From: Lentzea alba
GTDB lineage: Bacteria > Actinomycetota > Actinomycetes > Mycobacteriales > Pseudonocardiaceae
Direction: 5' to 3'
Assembly: GCF_011067745.1 (NCBI RefSeq)
Contig: NZ_JAAMPJ010000013.1
Span: forward strand, 62,001 to 126,000
Length of the DNA stretch: 64,000 nt
The notes beneath the pieces are model-generated. The model had not been told where the DNA came from. It worked only from the letters and a program-made list of their open reading frames with translations, and did no database searches. Within the stretch, counting starts at the first letter, position 1; every line of letters starts with the position of its first letter. This document shows, in pieces, positions 42,848 to 51,150 of the stretch. The translations under genes and the position numbers were made by a program.

Positions 42848-43549
42848 ATGTCCGAGGCACTGCGGCCGATGGTGAAGTCCCGCCTGTACGAGCAGGTGCT
42901 CGAACGCTTGCGCGCGTACGTGACCGAAGCCGGTCTGAAGGCGGGCGACAAGCTGCCCGCCGAACGCGACCTGGCCGCGAGCCTCGGCGTGAGCCGCGCG
43001 TCGGTGAAGCAGGCGATCGTCGTCCTGGAGGTCCAGGGCCTAGTCGAGGCCCGGCACGGCGGCGGCACCTACCTCGTCCGCGACACCCTCGACGTCGAAC
43101 CGGTCGAGCAGCTCGTCGAACGCCGCAAGCGCCTCCCCGAGGTGCTGGAGGCCCGCGAGGCACTCGAGACCAAGCTCGCCGAGCTCGCCGCCGAACGCCG
43201 CACCGACGCCGAGCTCGAGGACATCCGGCAGGCTCTGGACTTCATGCGCGACGAGATCGCCGAGGGCGCCAACGGCGTGGAAGGCGACCGTCGCTTCCAC
43301 GCCGCTGTCACCGCCGCCGCGCACAGCTCACTGCTCGCCGACTTCATGAAGACCATCGCCGGCCAGATCACCGAGAGCCGTACCGAGTCACTGCGCCAGC
43401 CGGGCCGCCCGTCCCGTTCGCTGGCGCAGCACACGGCGATCTGCGAGGCCATCGCGGCGGGCGACCCGAAGAAGGCCGCCGCCGCCATGCGCAAGCACGT
43501 CCGCACCGTCGCGAAGGTGCGCCTGCTCACCTGGGTGCCCGAAGACTGA
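42848..43549 (+). CDS. matR: GntR/FadR-family regulator of the malonate genes
   Basis: 233 residues from ATG 42848. The GntR winged helix covers residues ~8-75 (LPAERDLAASLGVSRASVKQ, LEVQGLVEARHGGGTYLV). The FCD effector domain (~90-225) keeps its metal-binding acidic/His positions (RRFHAAVTAAAHS, HTAICEAIAAGD). It diverges from matCB-accDA and is flanked by twin operators. By analogy to MatR it would be a repressor relieved by malonate or malonyl-CoA. Its 3' end overlaps the convergent GH31 gene by 23 bp. Confidence 0.9.
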   Translation: MSEALRPMVKSRLYEQVLERLRAYVTEAGLKAGDKLPAERDLAASLGVSRASVKQAIVVLEVQGLVEARHGGGTYLVRDTLDVEPVEQLVERRKRLPEVLEAREALETKLAELAAERRTDAELEDIRQALDFMRDEIAEGANGVEGDRRFHAAVTAAAHSSLLADFMKTIAGQITESRTESLRQPGRPSRSLAQHTAICEAIAAGDPKKAAAAMRKHVRTVAKVRLLTWVPED

Positions 43550-46505
43550 TCACCGCCCGCCCGTTCGCCCGCACGACGTGGCTGGACCCGTCCGCCTTGT
43601 GCACGACGAACGTCCAGTCCCGTGCGCTGGAAGACCGCACGAGAGCGATGTCGCCGCGTTGGACGATTCGGGTGCGCCGGCCGTCTTCGTACAGCGTGAA
43701 CTCACCCTTCGCACCAGCGGTCACGTGCACGGTCAACGGCCCAGCGGGGTTCTGGACGTCGTTGTCGACGTTCTCGGAACGCTCGACCACCATCCCGCCC
43801 GCCCGCAGGAACACCGGCATGGTGTCCAGCCCCGCGCTGACGGTCGCCCAGGTGTTGCCCTGGTAGACCTGCCCGGTGAAGTAGTCGGTCCACTGACCGG
43901 GCGGGAACCACACCCGCGTCGACCCGACGTCACCGGGCGTGGTGATCGGCGCGACCAGCACGTCCGGCCCGAGCAGGAACTGACTGTCCACAGTGGAGTA
44001 CGCCTCCGGGCTGGACGGGTACTCCAGGTACGCCGGCCGCACCACTGGCACACCGGTGCGGTTCGCCTGCTCCGCCAACGTGTAGATGTACGGCACCAGA
44101 CGTTCACGCAGGTTCAGGAACTTCGTCGCCGAGGCCTGCGCGGCCGGCCCGTACTGCCACGGCAACCGGTCGCCGTGGTTGCTGTGCAGGCGCGTGATCG
44201 GCTGGAACGCACCGAGCTGCACCCAGCGCGCGTACAGGTCGTCCGGCAGTTTGGTGGTGTAGCGGACCTGTCCGTTGTCGAGGTAGGTCTCCGATCCGCG
44301 AATACCGGTGGTGTCGTTGTGACCGCCGATGTCGTGGCTGATCGCGGACATCCCGGTCGCCACGCCCTCCGCCGAGGTGTACCCGATGGTCCCCTTCATC
44401 GCGCCCCACGTCGACGAGGTGTCGCCGGTGAAGTGCAGCGTGGTGCGCTTCTCCGCCCACGGCCCAGTCGGCAGCGGCCCGGAACCGCTGTAACCACCGG
44501 CCTGCAGCGAGCCGAACCCGCGTGAGAACGCGAACGCGCCCATCTTCGCGTACTGCGCGTTGATCCACGTGTCCGGCGTGACCCCGCGCAGCGACGAACC
44601 CGAGCCGTCGCAACACCAGTCGAGCCACCAGAAGTCGGTGGGCATCTTCTGGTGCAGCTCCACGTACGCGCGCAGCTGGTCCGGGTCTGCCCAGTCGAAC
44701 ACGTAGCAGTCGGCGCAGGATCCCTTGGCCAGCTTGCCCTTCGCGGTCGCCTGCGCCTGCGCGAAGTCCGGGTCGGTGCCCTGGATGCTCGGGTGGATGT
44801 TCAGCGTGCTGTGCATGCCCTCGCGGTGCACCCAGTCCAGGAACCCCTGCGGGTCGGGGAACTTCGACTGGTCCATCCGCCAGCCGTTCCACGTGTTGTG
44901 CGCCTTGAAGTCGGTGTCGACCACCAGAACGTCCAGCGGCACACCGTGCTGCCGGAACGCGGGCAGGATCCGGTCGCGGTAGTCGGCGGCCGTCCGGTCG
45001 ATGTACTCCGAGTACCAGACGCCGTAAGCCCAGCGCGGCAACAACTTCGGCCCGCCGGTCAGCGTGGCGAGGTCACCGAGCGCGGCCTTGTGGTCCTGGC
45101 CGTAGCCGAACACGTAGCCGTCCTGGTACGGCTGCGCACCACGATCCGGCCGCGGTGTGCCGTTGGCGTAGGCGGAACCCGTGTCGTCCAGCAGGTACCA
45201 GCCGTCGCGGTACATCAGCCCGGGAGTGAGCCGGGGATCGCCGCTGTTGCCGGTGTAGCCGTCCAACGAGCGCCGGTAGCCGCCGAGTGGCAGGTGCTGC
45301 ACCGGGTTGTTGATCCCGATCGTGTCGAGGTTGACGTGGCAGCCGGTGGCCGGACACGTGACGTCCAGCGAGGAAGTGCCCGCGGGCAACGAGAGCTGCG
45401 CGGTCGTGGTGGCCCACGTCGCCCAGTTCGCCGTCACCGGCACCGTGATCGGCTGTCCGTTGATCAGGACGGTCCGCGGCTCGTGCTTGCCGTCACCGCC
45501 GACCCCGTTGGCATAGCGCAGTACCACCGGATAGGTGCCTGCCGCCGGAACCCCGCTCACGGGCTGGCGCAACCGCGTGCCGCCCACCAGTTCGGCGACG
45601 AACCCGGTCCCGGCGAACCCGGCGTGCTCGTCGGCGATCTTGCCCGGACCGGTGAGTGCGCCGTTCTCGGCCTCGCAGCTGGTGCCGAACCGGCAGTCGT
45701 CGACGGCCCGGTCAGCGGGATACGGCTGGCCAGACGTGAGCAGGGTGAGGCTGTCAACGTTGACATTGCCCGAATCGGCGGCGCGCCGGGTCAGCGAGAC
45801 GCGGTGCTCACCGGCGGACAGGTCAACCTCGGCCTCGACCTGCTTCCAGTCGTTCCAGTCCGCGGTGGCGGGCAACGTGAGCTGCCTCGGCGCCTGCCCG
45901 TCGACGCTGAGCCCGAGGGTGCGGTTCTCGTGCTTGCCGTCGCCGCCGCGCCCGTTCGCGTACTTCACGACAACCCGGTGCCTGCCCGCACTGGTCGCGC
46001 GCACCGTCGCCGTGATCCCGTTGTTGGGGTAGGAGAACCCGGCGACGAATCCCGCACCGGTGTACCCGGGATGGTCGGCCGCGACGAGCAGGGCCTCCCG
46101 GTGCTGATCTTCGGCCTCGCACAGCTGCCCGGTCGCACAGACCACCCGCCGCCACGGGGACGCGGTCGTGCCGGCCGTCCGGAGTTCGAGGTTGTCCGCC
46201 CGGAACGGCCCTGATCCGACGCGGTAGCGCAAGGTCAGCGCCGAGGTGGTGATGACCAGCCAGCCGTTCTCGACTCTGGAGCGGTAGGGCGTGCGAGCAA
46301 AGCCGTGGCGATTTACAACGTTGTAAGTGGACGCGTTCTCGAAGACTCGGTCCCCGGCGAACTCACTTCGCACGAGGGTGGGGGAGAGGATCTGGAACCT
46401 GGCCTGCCCGGACACGACCGTGTTGCTCGGTTGAGCGGTCGCGGGGGCGGGCAGAACCAGGCCGAACAGAGCCAAAAGTGGGATGATCGTCGTGCGTTTC
46501 CGCAT
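43527..46505 (-). CDS. Secreted GH31 glycoside hydrolase with two CBM35-like modules
   Basis: 992 residues from ATG 46505 with GAGGAG upstream. A signal peptide ends near ATA-QPS (residue ~24). The GH31 N-domain is interrupted by two tandem CBM35-like modules (~125-262 and ~268-400), each with CEAE, HxGxxGxGFVA and YANGxGGDGKHE repeats. The N-domain then resumes (LPLGGYRRSLDGYTG). The catalytic barrel has the GH31 nucleophile region WWLDW (Asp629) and the acid/base HDIGGHN (Asp725). Expected activity is alpha-glucosidase, alpha-xylosidase or transglucosylase on external polysaccharide. Confidence 0.93.
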   Translation of the reverse strand: MRKRTTIIPLLALFGLVLPAPATAQPSNTVVSGQARFQILSPTLVRSEFAGDRVFENASTYNVVNRHGFARTPYRSRVENGWLVITTSALTLRYRVGSGPFRADNLELRTAGTTASPWRRVVCATGQLCEAEDQHREALLVAADHPGYTGAGFVAGFSYPNNGITATVRATSAGRHRVVVKYANGRGGDGKHENRTLGLSVDGQAPRQLTLPATADWNDWKQVEAEVDLSAGEHRVSLTRRAADSGNVNVDSLTLLTSGQPYPADRAVDDCRFGTSCEAENGALTGPGKIADEHAGFAGTGFVAELVGGTRLRQPVSGVPAAGTYPVVLRYANGVGGDGKHEPRTVLINGQPITVPVTANWATWATTTAQLSLPAGTSSLDVTCPATGCHVNLDTIGINNPVQHLPLGGYRRSLDGYTGNSGDPRLTPGLMYRDGWYLLDDTGSAYANGTPRPDRGAQPYQDGYVFGYGQDHKAALGDLATLTGGPKLLPRWAYGVWYSEYIDRTAADYRDRILPAFRQHGVPLDVLVVDTDFKAHNTWNGWRMDQSKFPDPQGFLDWVHREGMHSTLNIHPSIQGTDPDFAQAQATAKGKLAKGSCADCYVFDWADPDQLRAYVELHQKMPTDFWWLDWCCDGSGSSLRGVTPDTWINAQYAKMGAFAFSRGFGSLQAGGYSGSGPLPTGPWAEKRTTLHFTGDTSSTWGAMKGTIGYTSAEGVATGMSAISHDIGGHNDTTGIRGSETYLDNGQVRYTTKLPDDLYARWVQLGAFQPITRLHSNHGDRLPWQYGPAAQASATKFLNLRERLVPYIYTLAEQANRTGVPVVRPAYLEYPSSPEAYSTVDSQFLLGPDVLVAPITTPGDVGSTRVWFPPGQWTDYFTGQVYQGNTWATVSAGLDTMPVFLRAGGMVVERSENVDNDVQNPAGPLTVHVTAGAKGEFTLYEDGRRTRIVQRGDIALVRSSSARDWTFVVHKADGSSHVVRANGRAVISLRAPR

Positions 46506-46589
46506 CCGTGCTCCTCGTCTGACGCCGTCGGCTTCCGAGGTGTTCAGGGACGTGAACACCTCTCACCTTGGCCCGGCGATGTGGAGCGA

Positions 46590-47207
46590 TCAAGACGCCG
46601 TTCGGCGCACCACGCGATAGGTCACGTGCGTGAAAGCGTTGCCCGCACGCGACTCGACCTGTTCCAGCTTCAGCCCGGGAACGCCGTCGAACAGCCGTGT
46701 GCCGGCGCCGAGCGTGATCGGCACGATCCGCAGCCGCAGCTCGTCGATCAGCCCCGCCGCGAGGTACTGGTTGATGGTGGAAGCCCCGCCGTGGATGGAG
46801 ATGTTGCCGTCACCGGCCGCTTCCCGCGCCCGTTCGAACGCGGCCTGGATGCCGTCGGTGACGAAGTGGAACGTCGTGCCGCCCTCCATCGGCTGCGGAT
46901 CGCGCGGGTGGTGGGTCAGCACGAAGACGGGCCCGTGGTACGGCGGGTTGTCGCCCCACCACCCGTTCCACGGCCGGTCCCAGTCACCGCGCACCGGTCC
47001 GAACATGTTGCGCCCCATGATGAACGCCTTGGTCCGGGAGAGCGTGTCCATCTGGCGCCGGAACTCCGCGGGGTCCTCCATCCACGCGTGGAGCTCGCTG
47101 CCCCAGCCGTCACCGCCGTCGTCACCGAACGGCCGGTCCTCGGTCTGGTCCAGCCCGGCCGCGTAGCCGTCGAGCGAGATCGAGAGATCGCAGGTCACCT
47201 TGGTCAT
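46590..47207 (-). CDS. Dihydrofolate-reductase-like (RibD C-terminal family) protein
   Basis: 205 residues from ATG 47207. The RibD_C/DHFR-like fold shows TKVTCDLSISLDGYAAG, KAFIMGRNMFGPVRG, FVLTHHPRDP and the nucleotide-binding IHGGASTINQYLAAGLIDEL then IVPITLGAGTRLFDG. These stand-alone reductases are common in actinomycetes and their substrates are largely unknown. It is not riboflavin RibD, since the deaminase half is missing. It diverges from a LysR gene, its probable regulator. Confidence 0.9.
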   Translation of the reverse strand: MTKVTCDLSISLDGYAAGLDQTEDRPFGDDGGDGWGSELHAWMEDPAEFRRQMDTLSRTKAFIMGRNMFGPVRGDWDRPWNGWWGDNPPYHGPVFVLTHHPRDPQPMEGGTTFHFVTDGIQAAFERAREAAGDGNISIHGGASTINQYLAAGLIDELRLRIVPITLGAGTRLFDGVPGLKLEQVESRAGNAFTHVTYRVVRRTAS

Positions 47208-47281
47208 GCGACCAGCATGGAACGGCCGCCGTATGACGTCCAATGCCAACATCGGCCCGAACACATTGATAACCTTGATGT

Positions 47282-48145
47282 GTGCTCAACCTCGTGCACC
47301 TGAAGGTCCTGGCGGCGGTCGCCCGGCACGGCTCGGTGACCGAGGCGGCGAAGCAGCTGCACTACTCGCAGCCGTCGGTGAGCCATCACCTGGCGAGACT
47401 GGAAGCCGCCACGGGCGTCAAGCTCGTGCAACGCGTCGGCCGCGGCATCCGCCTGACACCAGAAGGTCTGCTGCTCGCCAACCGCGCCGCCGAGATCGTC
47501 GGCAGGGTCGACGCCGCGACCACCGAGCTCGCCGCCCAGGTGGGCCTGCAGGCGGGCCGGGTCCGGTTGGCGGCCAACGCGTCCACGCTGAGCACGATCG
47601 TGCCCCGAGCGGCCGTCGCGCTGTCCGCGAAGCACCCCGGGCTCGAACTGAGCCTGTTCGAGGAGCACCCGGCCGAGTCGCTGGAGATGTTGCGGCACGG
47701 TGAGATCGACGTCGCCCTGGTCTTCCGGCACGCCGGCGACCCCGCGGAGGACGGCTTCCGGTTCGTCCACATCGGTGACGACTCGATCAACCTGGTCAGC
47801 CGGCAACCCGGCGACAGCCTCGCGAACCACCGCGACTCGGCGTGGATCGGCGGGTGCGCCCGGTGCCAGGAGGAACTGGACGCGGTGTGCCGGCGCGCCG
47901 GTTTCACGCCCCGCGTCGTCTCGCACAGCGACGAGATCGTTGTGGTGCAAGCACTTGTCGCCGCGGGAGTGGGCGTCGCGCTCCTGCCGGGCTTCGCGTT
48001 GCAGGCGCACCGCAGGCCTGACGTTCACGTCACCGACACCGGGTTCCGGCGTGAGATCCACATCGCGACCTACGGCGAACCGCCCGACCCGCCGGGTGTC
48101 GCGGCGGTGATGGCCGCGCTCACCGAGGCGACTGTGCCAGCCTGA
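47282..48145 (+). CDS. LysR-family transcriptional regulator
   Basis: 287 residues from a GTG at 47282. TAACCT (47270-47275) lies exactly 6 nt upstream, so the mRNA is probably leaderless. The HTH covers residues 1-60 (LKVLAAVARHGSVTEAAKQL, SQPSVSHHLARLE), followed by the periplasmic-binding-like effector domain (RVRLAANASTLSTIVPRAAV, ALVAAGVGVALLPGFALQ). It diverges from the RibD-like reductase. Its TGA overlaps the ATG of the EAD2 gene by one base, so the conflict cassette may be partly transcribed from here. Confidence 0.92.
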   Translation: MLNLVHLKVLAAVARHGSVTEAAKQLHYSQPSVSHHLARLEAATGVKLVQRVGRGIRLTPEGLLLANRAAEIVGRVDAATTELAAQVGLQAGRVRLAANASTLSTIVPRAAVALSAKHPGLELSLFEEHPAESLEMLRHGEIDVALVFRHAGDPAEDGFRFVHIGDDSINLVSRQPGDSLANHRDSAWIGGCARCQEELDAVCRRAGFTPRVVSHSDEIVVVQALVAAGVGVALLPGFALQAHRRPDVHVTDTGFRREIHIATYGEPPDPPGVAAVMAALTEATVPA

Positions 48146-48570
48146 TGCACATGACGGACGAACCGGCTCAGTCCACCAACGCGATGTCCGGTGAGGTGCA
48201 CGGTCACCTGGTGCAGGCGGGCGCCATCCACGGCGACGTCCACCTCCACTCGCCGCCGCCGCCGCTGCCGACGACCGGCGACCTGGTGACGGATCTGGTC
48301 GACGCCCTGCTGTCGGTTCCGTCGATCCGCGACGAGCCGAGCCGTCGCACGGTGTTGTCCCGGATGCGCCAGGAGATCGCCGATGCCGTGCCGCATCACC
48401 AGCGCGCCCGCCTGCACGTGTTCGAACTGGTGGCCACCTGCCGGAACTTCGAAGGCGGTCTCGACGACCTCCTCCGCGTTCTGCGGGAATTGGAAGGCGA
48501 TTCGATTCCGCTCCGCCATTCGGTTGACGCGGTCCGGCGACTGACGGAGGAACGTCCCGAATCTAGGTAA
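48145..48570 (+). CDS. Effector-associated domain (EAD2) protein with RHIM/BASS-like amyloid motif
   Basis: 141 residues (a start at 48151 would lose two). Residues ~15-35 read SGEVHGHLVQAGAIHGDVHL, the short hydrophobic/His-Gly pattern seen in actinobacterial RHIM-like amyloid signalling sequences (BASS3 type). A Pro run follows. Residues ~45-125 form an EAD2 helical domain (LVDALLSVPSIRDEPSRRTV, HHQRARLHVFELVATC) like the N-terminus of the next protein. I infer an adaptor that joins the VMAP complex through EAD-EAD contact and nucleates a partner through the amyloid motif. No enzymatic domain is present. Confidence 0.75.
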   Translation: MHMTDEPAQSTNAMSGEVHGHLVQAGAIHGDVHLHSPPPPLPTTGDLVTDLVDALLSVPSIRDEPSRRTVLSRMRQEIADAVPHHQRARLHVFELVATCRNFEGGLDDLLRVLRELEGDSIPLRHSVDAVRRLTEERPESR

Positions 48571-48625
48571 CGTACGGCGTTCTTGAAGCGTTGCAGTGAC
48601 ACCGACCTCGAACAGGAGGCCGCAC

Positions 48626-50125
48626 ATGCCGTGGGCGGAACAGAACGCTGATCGCGGTGTGTTGTGGCCCCTGGTGGAAGGCTTGCGTCGGATTCCCTTT
48701 CTGAAGGACCGCAGTGGACGCAATCTCGTCGCGCGGATGGTGTGTGAGGAACTCGGTGATCTGCCGTTCGAGGAACACGACCACGCCACCGGTCATCTCT
48801 ACAGTCTGGCCGAGGTCTGCCGGCAACACCCGGACGGGTTGACGACTCTCGTGGTGGTGCTGGAACGGATCGAACAAGGCTCCAGACACGTGGTCGCACT
48901 CCGGGACGTCGTGCAGGCGATGACCGCCCCCAGACTGTGGTCGCAGCAGGAAAGCGCCCGGCTTTTCCGCCTGCTGGACGGGGAGGAGCTGCCGGACGTC
49001 GCCGAGATCTACCACGCGGTCCTGGGTGTCTCGGCGCCGAGCCTGTCCGCCGAGGCCGGTCACGTCGACGTTCTGCGCGCACTGGAAACGCTCAACGCCG
49101 ATCCGAGCGGAATTCCCAAGCCACTCGTCTTCGTCGAACACCTCGCGGTGCGGGTGCGGGCGGAACTGGCGGCGGAGCTGCGGCTGTGGTCCGACCGGCA
49201 GGCCGCCCACATGGGTCTGGCGGCCGAGCTCGTCGCCGTGCGCCGCGAGGCAGCGGAAACGCCCGGCAGGCTGATGCCGGAGCCCCGGTCGGACGCCTAC
49301 CTGATCCTGCAGGTCCAGCGCGAGGGCGCGGCGGGCGACAAGTACCGGCTGTCGCACTGGCGGCAGTTCGGGCAGACCGCCGAGTGGTCACCGGTGCGCG
49401 GCACCGACGACGTGGGCGATCTCGAGAGGGTGAAGACCCGCGTCGCCGAACTGGTGGAGGAGGCCGAAGCGGACTGGGCGCGATTTCGCCCGAACATCCG
49501 CATCGAGTTCGTGCTGCCGAGCGAGATCATCAACCTCGACGTGGACCAGTGGCCGTGGGAGACGGATTCCCCGATCCCCGAACCCATGGGCTGCCGTTAC
49601 CCGGTGGTCGTGCGCAGCCTGGAACGAATGGCGACGCTCAAGTGGTACCGGTGGTGGTACGACAGGTGGGAGGAGTTGCTCTCGCAGCTCAGCGACACCG
49701 GCGCGGTGCTGCGCGAATCCGCGTGGTGGAGCAGGCAGGCGAACGAGGACGGACTGCGGAAACTCGCCTCGGCCTTCGCGCGCACACCGAAGCTGGTGTC
49801 ATTGGTGCTGAGCGCGCCACCGTCCGCGGAGATGGTCGGGCGTGATGAAGTCGCCGCGGGTTTGCGCGCGGGTGTCCCGCTGATTCTCTGGCATCGCGAG
49901 AAATGTGATTCGGCCGAGTTCATGACCGTTGCCGAAAGTCTTCTGCACGGCGCCGACGATCCCCACGACCTGCTGGAGCGAGTCCGGTTGGCGCGGGTGA
50001 CCGCGTTCGAACAAGGCACCGTGCCAGGGCACGTCGGCGAGAAACTGTCCATTCTCCTGGACGATCCGGTGAGAGTCGTGGTGCCGCGGTTTCCGGCGCC
50101 ACCGGAAAGGATGTCGGTGGCGTGA
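48626..50125 (+). CDS. VMAP protein: EAD2 plus VMAP-C (vWA-MoxR associated protein)
   Basis: 499 residues from ATG 48626 with AGGAGG 6 nt upstream; an in-frame GTG at 48596 is less likely. Residues ~3-90 are an EAD2 domain (LVEGLRRIPFLKDRSGRNLV, FEEHDHATGHLYSLAEVC) and residues ~100-190 another helical segment. Residues ~225-490 are the VMAP-C domain (DAYLILQVQREGAAGDKYRL, YRWWYDRWEELLSQL, and a late GVPLILWHREKCDSAEF followed by VGEKLSILLDDPVRVV). VMAP-C is thought to be the central protein of ternary VMAP-MoxR-vWA conflict systems, sensing or handling a target. It overlaps the MoxR gene by 4 nt. Confidence 0.87.
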   Translation: MPWAEQNADRGVLWPLVEGLRRIPFLKDRSGRNLVARMVCEELGDLPFEEHDHATGHLYSLAEVCRQHPDGLTTLVVVLERIEQGSRHVVALRDVVQAMTAPRLWSQQESARLFRLLDGEELPDVAEIYHAVLGVSAPSLSAEAGHVDVLRALETLNADPSGIPKPLVFVEHLAVRVRAELAAELRLWSDRQAAHMGLAAELVAVRREAAETPGRLMPEPRSDAYLILQVQREGAAGDKYRLSHWRQFGQTAEWSPVRGTDDVGDLERVKTRVAELVEEAEADWARFRPNIRIEFVLPSEIINLDVDQWPWETDSPIPEPMGCRYPVVVRSLERMATLKWYRWWYDRWEELLSQLSDTGAVLRESAWWSRQANEDGLRKLASAFARTPKLVSLVLSAPPSAEMVGRDEVAAGLRAGVPLILWHREKCDSAEFMTVAESLLHGADDPHDLLERVRLARVTAFEQGTVPGHVGEKLSILLDDPVRVVVPRFPAPPERMSVA

Positions 50126-51150
50126 ACGGGAACACCGGATGGCAGATCTACCAGGGCACCGGCAAGGTGGCCTCCGCGCCGGTGCGGAGCCTGCCGGAAC
50201 CGCCGCCGTGGCGAACGTTCACCGGCTCTGGAGAGGTTTTCCGGCCGCACGACGACGGGGGTGAGGGCAACCGCCGCGTCGGCGCGCTGCGAGCGACCAG
50301 GCGAAAGCCGCACCCGCGCGAGGTGTCGATGGTGAACGCGGCCATCTACCTGCGCCGCCCGCTCCTGGTGACCGGCAACCCCGGCACCGGCAAGTCGTCG
50401 CTGGCCTATCTCGTGTCCAGGGAACTGGGGCTGGGGCCGGTGCTGCGCTGGCCGGTCACGAGCCGCACCGCGCTCAAGGACGGCCTCTACCTCTACGACG
50501 CGATCGGGCGGGTGCAGGCCGCGGCGGACCGTTCTCCCGTGATCCCCGCGGACTCCGACCTCGGTGACTACATCCACCTCGGCCCGCTCGGCACCGCGCT
50601 GCTGCCGTACGAGCTGCCGCGGGTGCTGCTGATCGACGAGCTCGACAAGGGCGACATCGACCTGCCCAACGACCTGCTCAACGTCTTCGAGGAAGGGGAG
50701 TACGACATCCCGGAGCTCGTCCGGTTCGCCGCCAGGCAGTCGGAGATGCGCGTGCTGACGGCCGACCGCGGTGGTTCCGCCGTCGTGCGGGAAGGCGTCG
50801 TGCGGTGCCGCGAGTTCCCGATCGTCATCATCACCAGCAACGGCGAGCGGGAGTTCCCGCCCGCGTTCCTGCGCCGGTGCCTGAAACTGCACGTCGACCC
50901 ACCGGACTTCGACCAGTTGGGCGGCATGGTCGCGGCCCACTTCGGCGAGGCGGACGGCGTCGACCTGGCGCGGCTGATCACGGACTTCCTGGAGCGCAGC
51001 GGGCAGCTCGGCGGTCTGGCGTCCGACCAGCTGCTCAACGCCGTCCACCTGGCGACGCAGCTCGCCACCTCCGGAGCGTTCCAGTCCGACACCGACTGGA
51101 ACGACCTGCTCAAGGCGATCTGGCATCCGCTGTCGGCGGAGCTTGAATGA
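50122..51150 (+). CDS. MoxR-type AAA+ ATPase of the VMAP system
   Basis: 342 residues from a GTG at 50122. Walker A TGNPGTGKSS (Lys91), Walker B VLLIDELDK (Asp172/Glu173), sensor-1 IVIITSNGEREF and an arginine-finger region FLRRCLKLHVD are intact. The PYELPRVLLIDELDKGDIDL arrangement is characteristic of MoxR ATPases paired with VMAP and vWA proteins. Such ATPases work like chaperones that remodel the vWA partner. Both neighbouring genes overlap it by 4 nt, so the three products are made together. Confidence 0.92.
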   Translation: MNGNTGWQIYQGTGKVASAPVRSLPEPPPWRTFTGSGEVFRPHDDGGEGNRRVGALRATRRKPHPREVSMVNAAIYLRRPLLVTGNPGTGKSSLAYLVSRELGLGPVLRWPVTSRTALKDGLYLYDAIGRVQAAADRSPVIPADSDLGDYIHLGPLGTALLPYELPRVLLIDELDKGDIDLPNDLLNVFEEGEYDIPELVRFAARQSEMRVLTADRGGSAVVREGVVRCREFPIVIITSNGEREFPPAFLRRCLKLHVDPPDFDQLGGMVAAHFGEADGVDLARLITDFLERSGQLGGLASDQLLNAVHLATQLATSGAFQSDTDWNDLLKAIWHPLSAELE

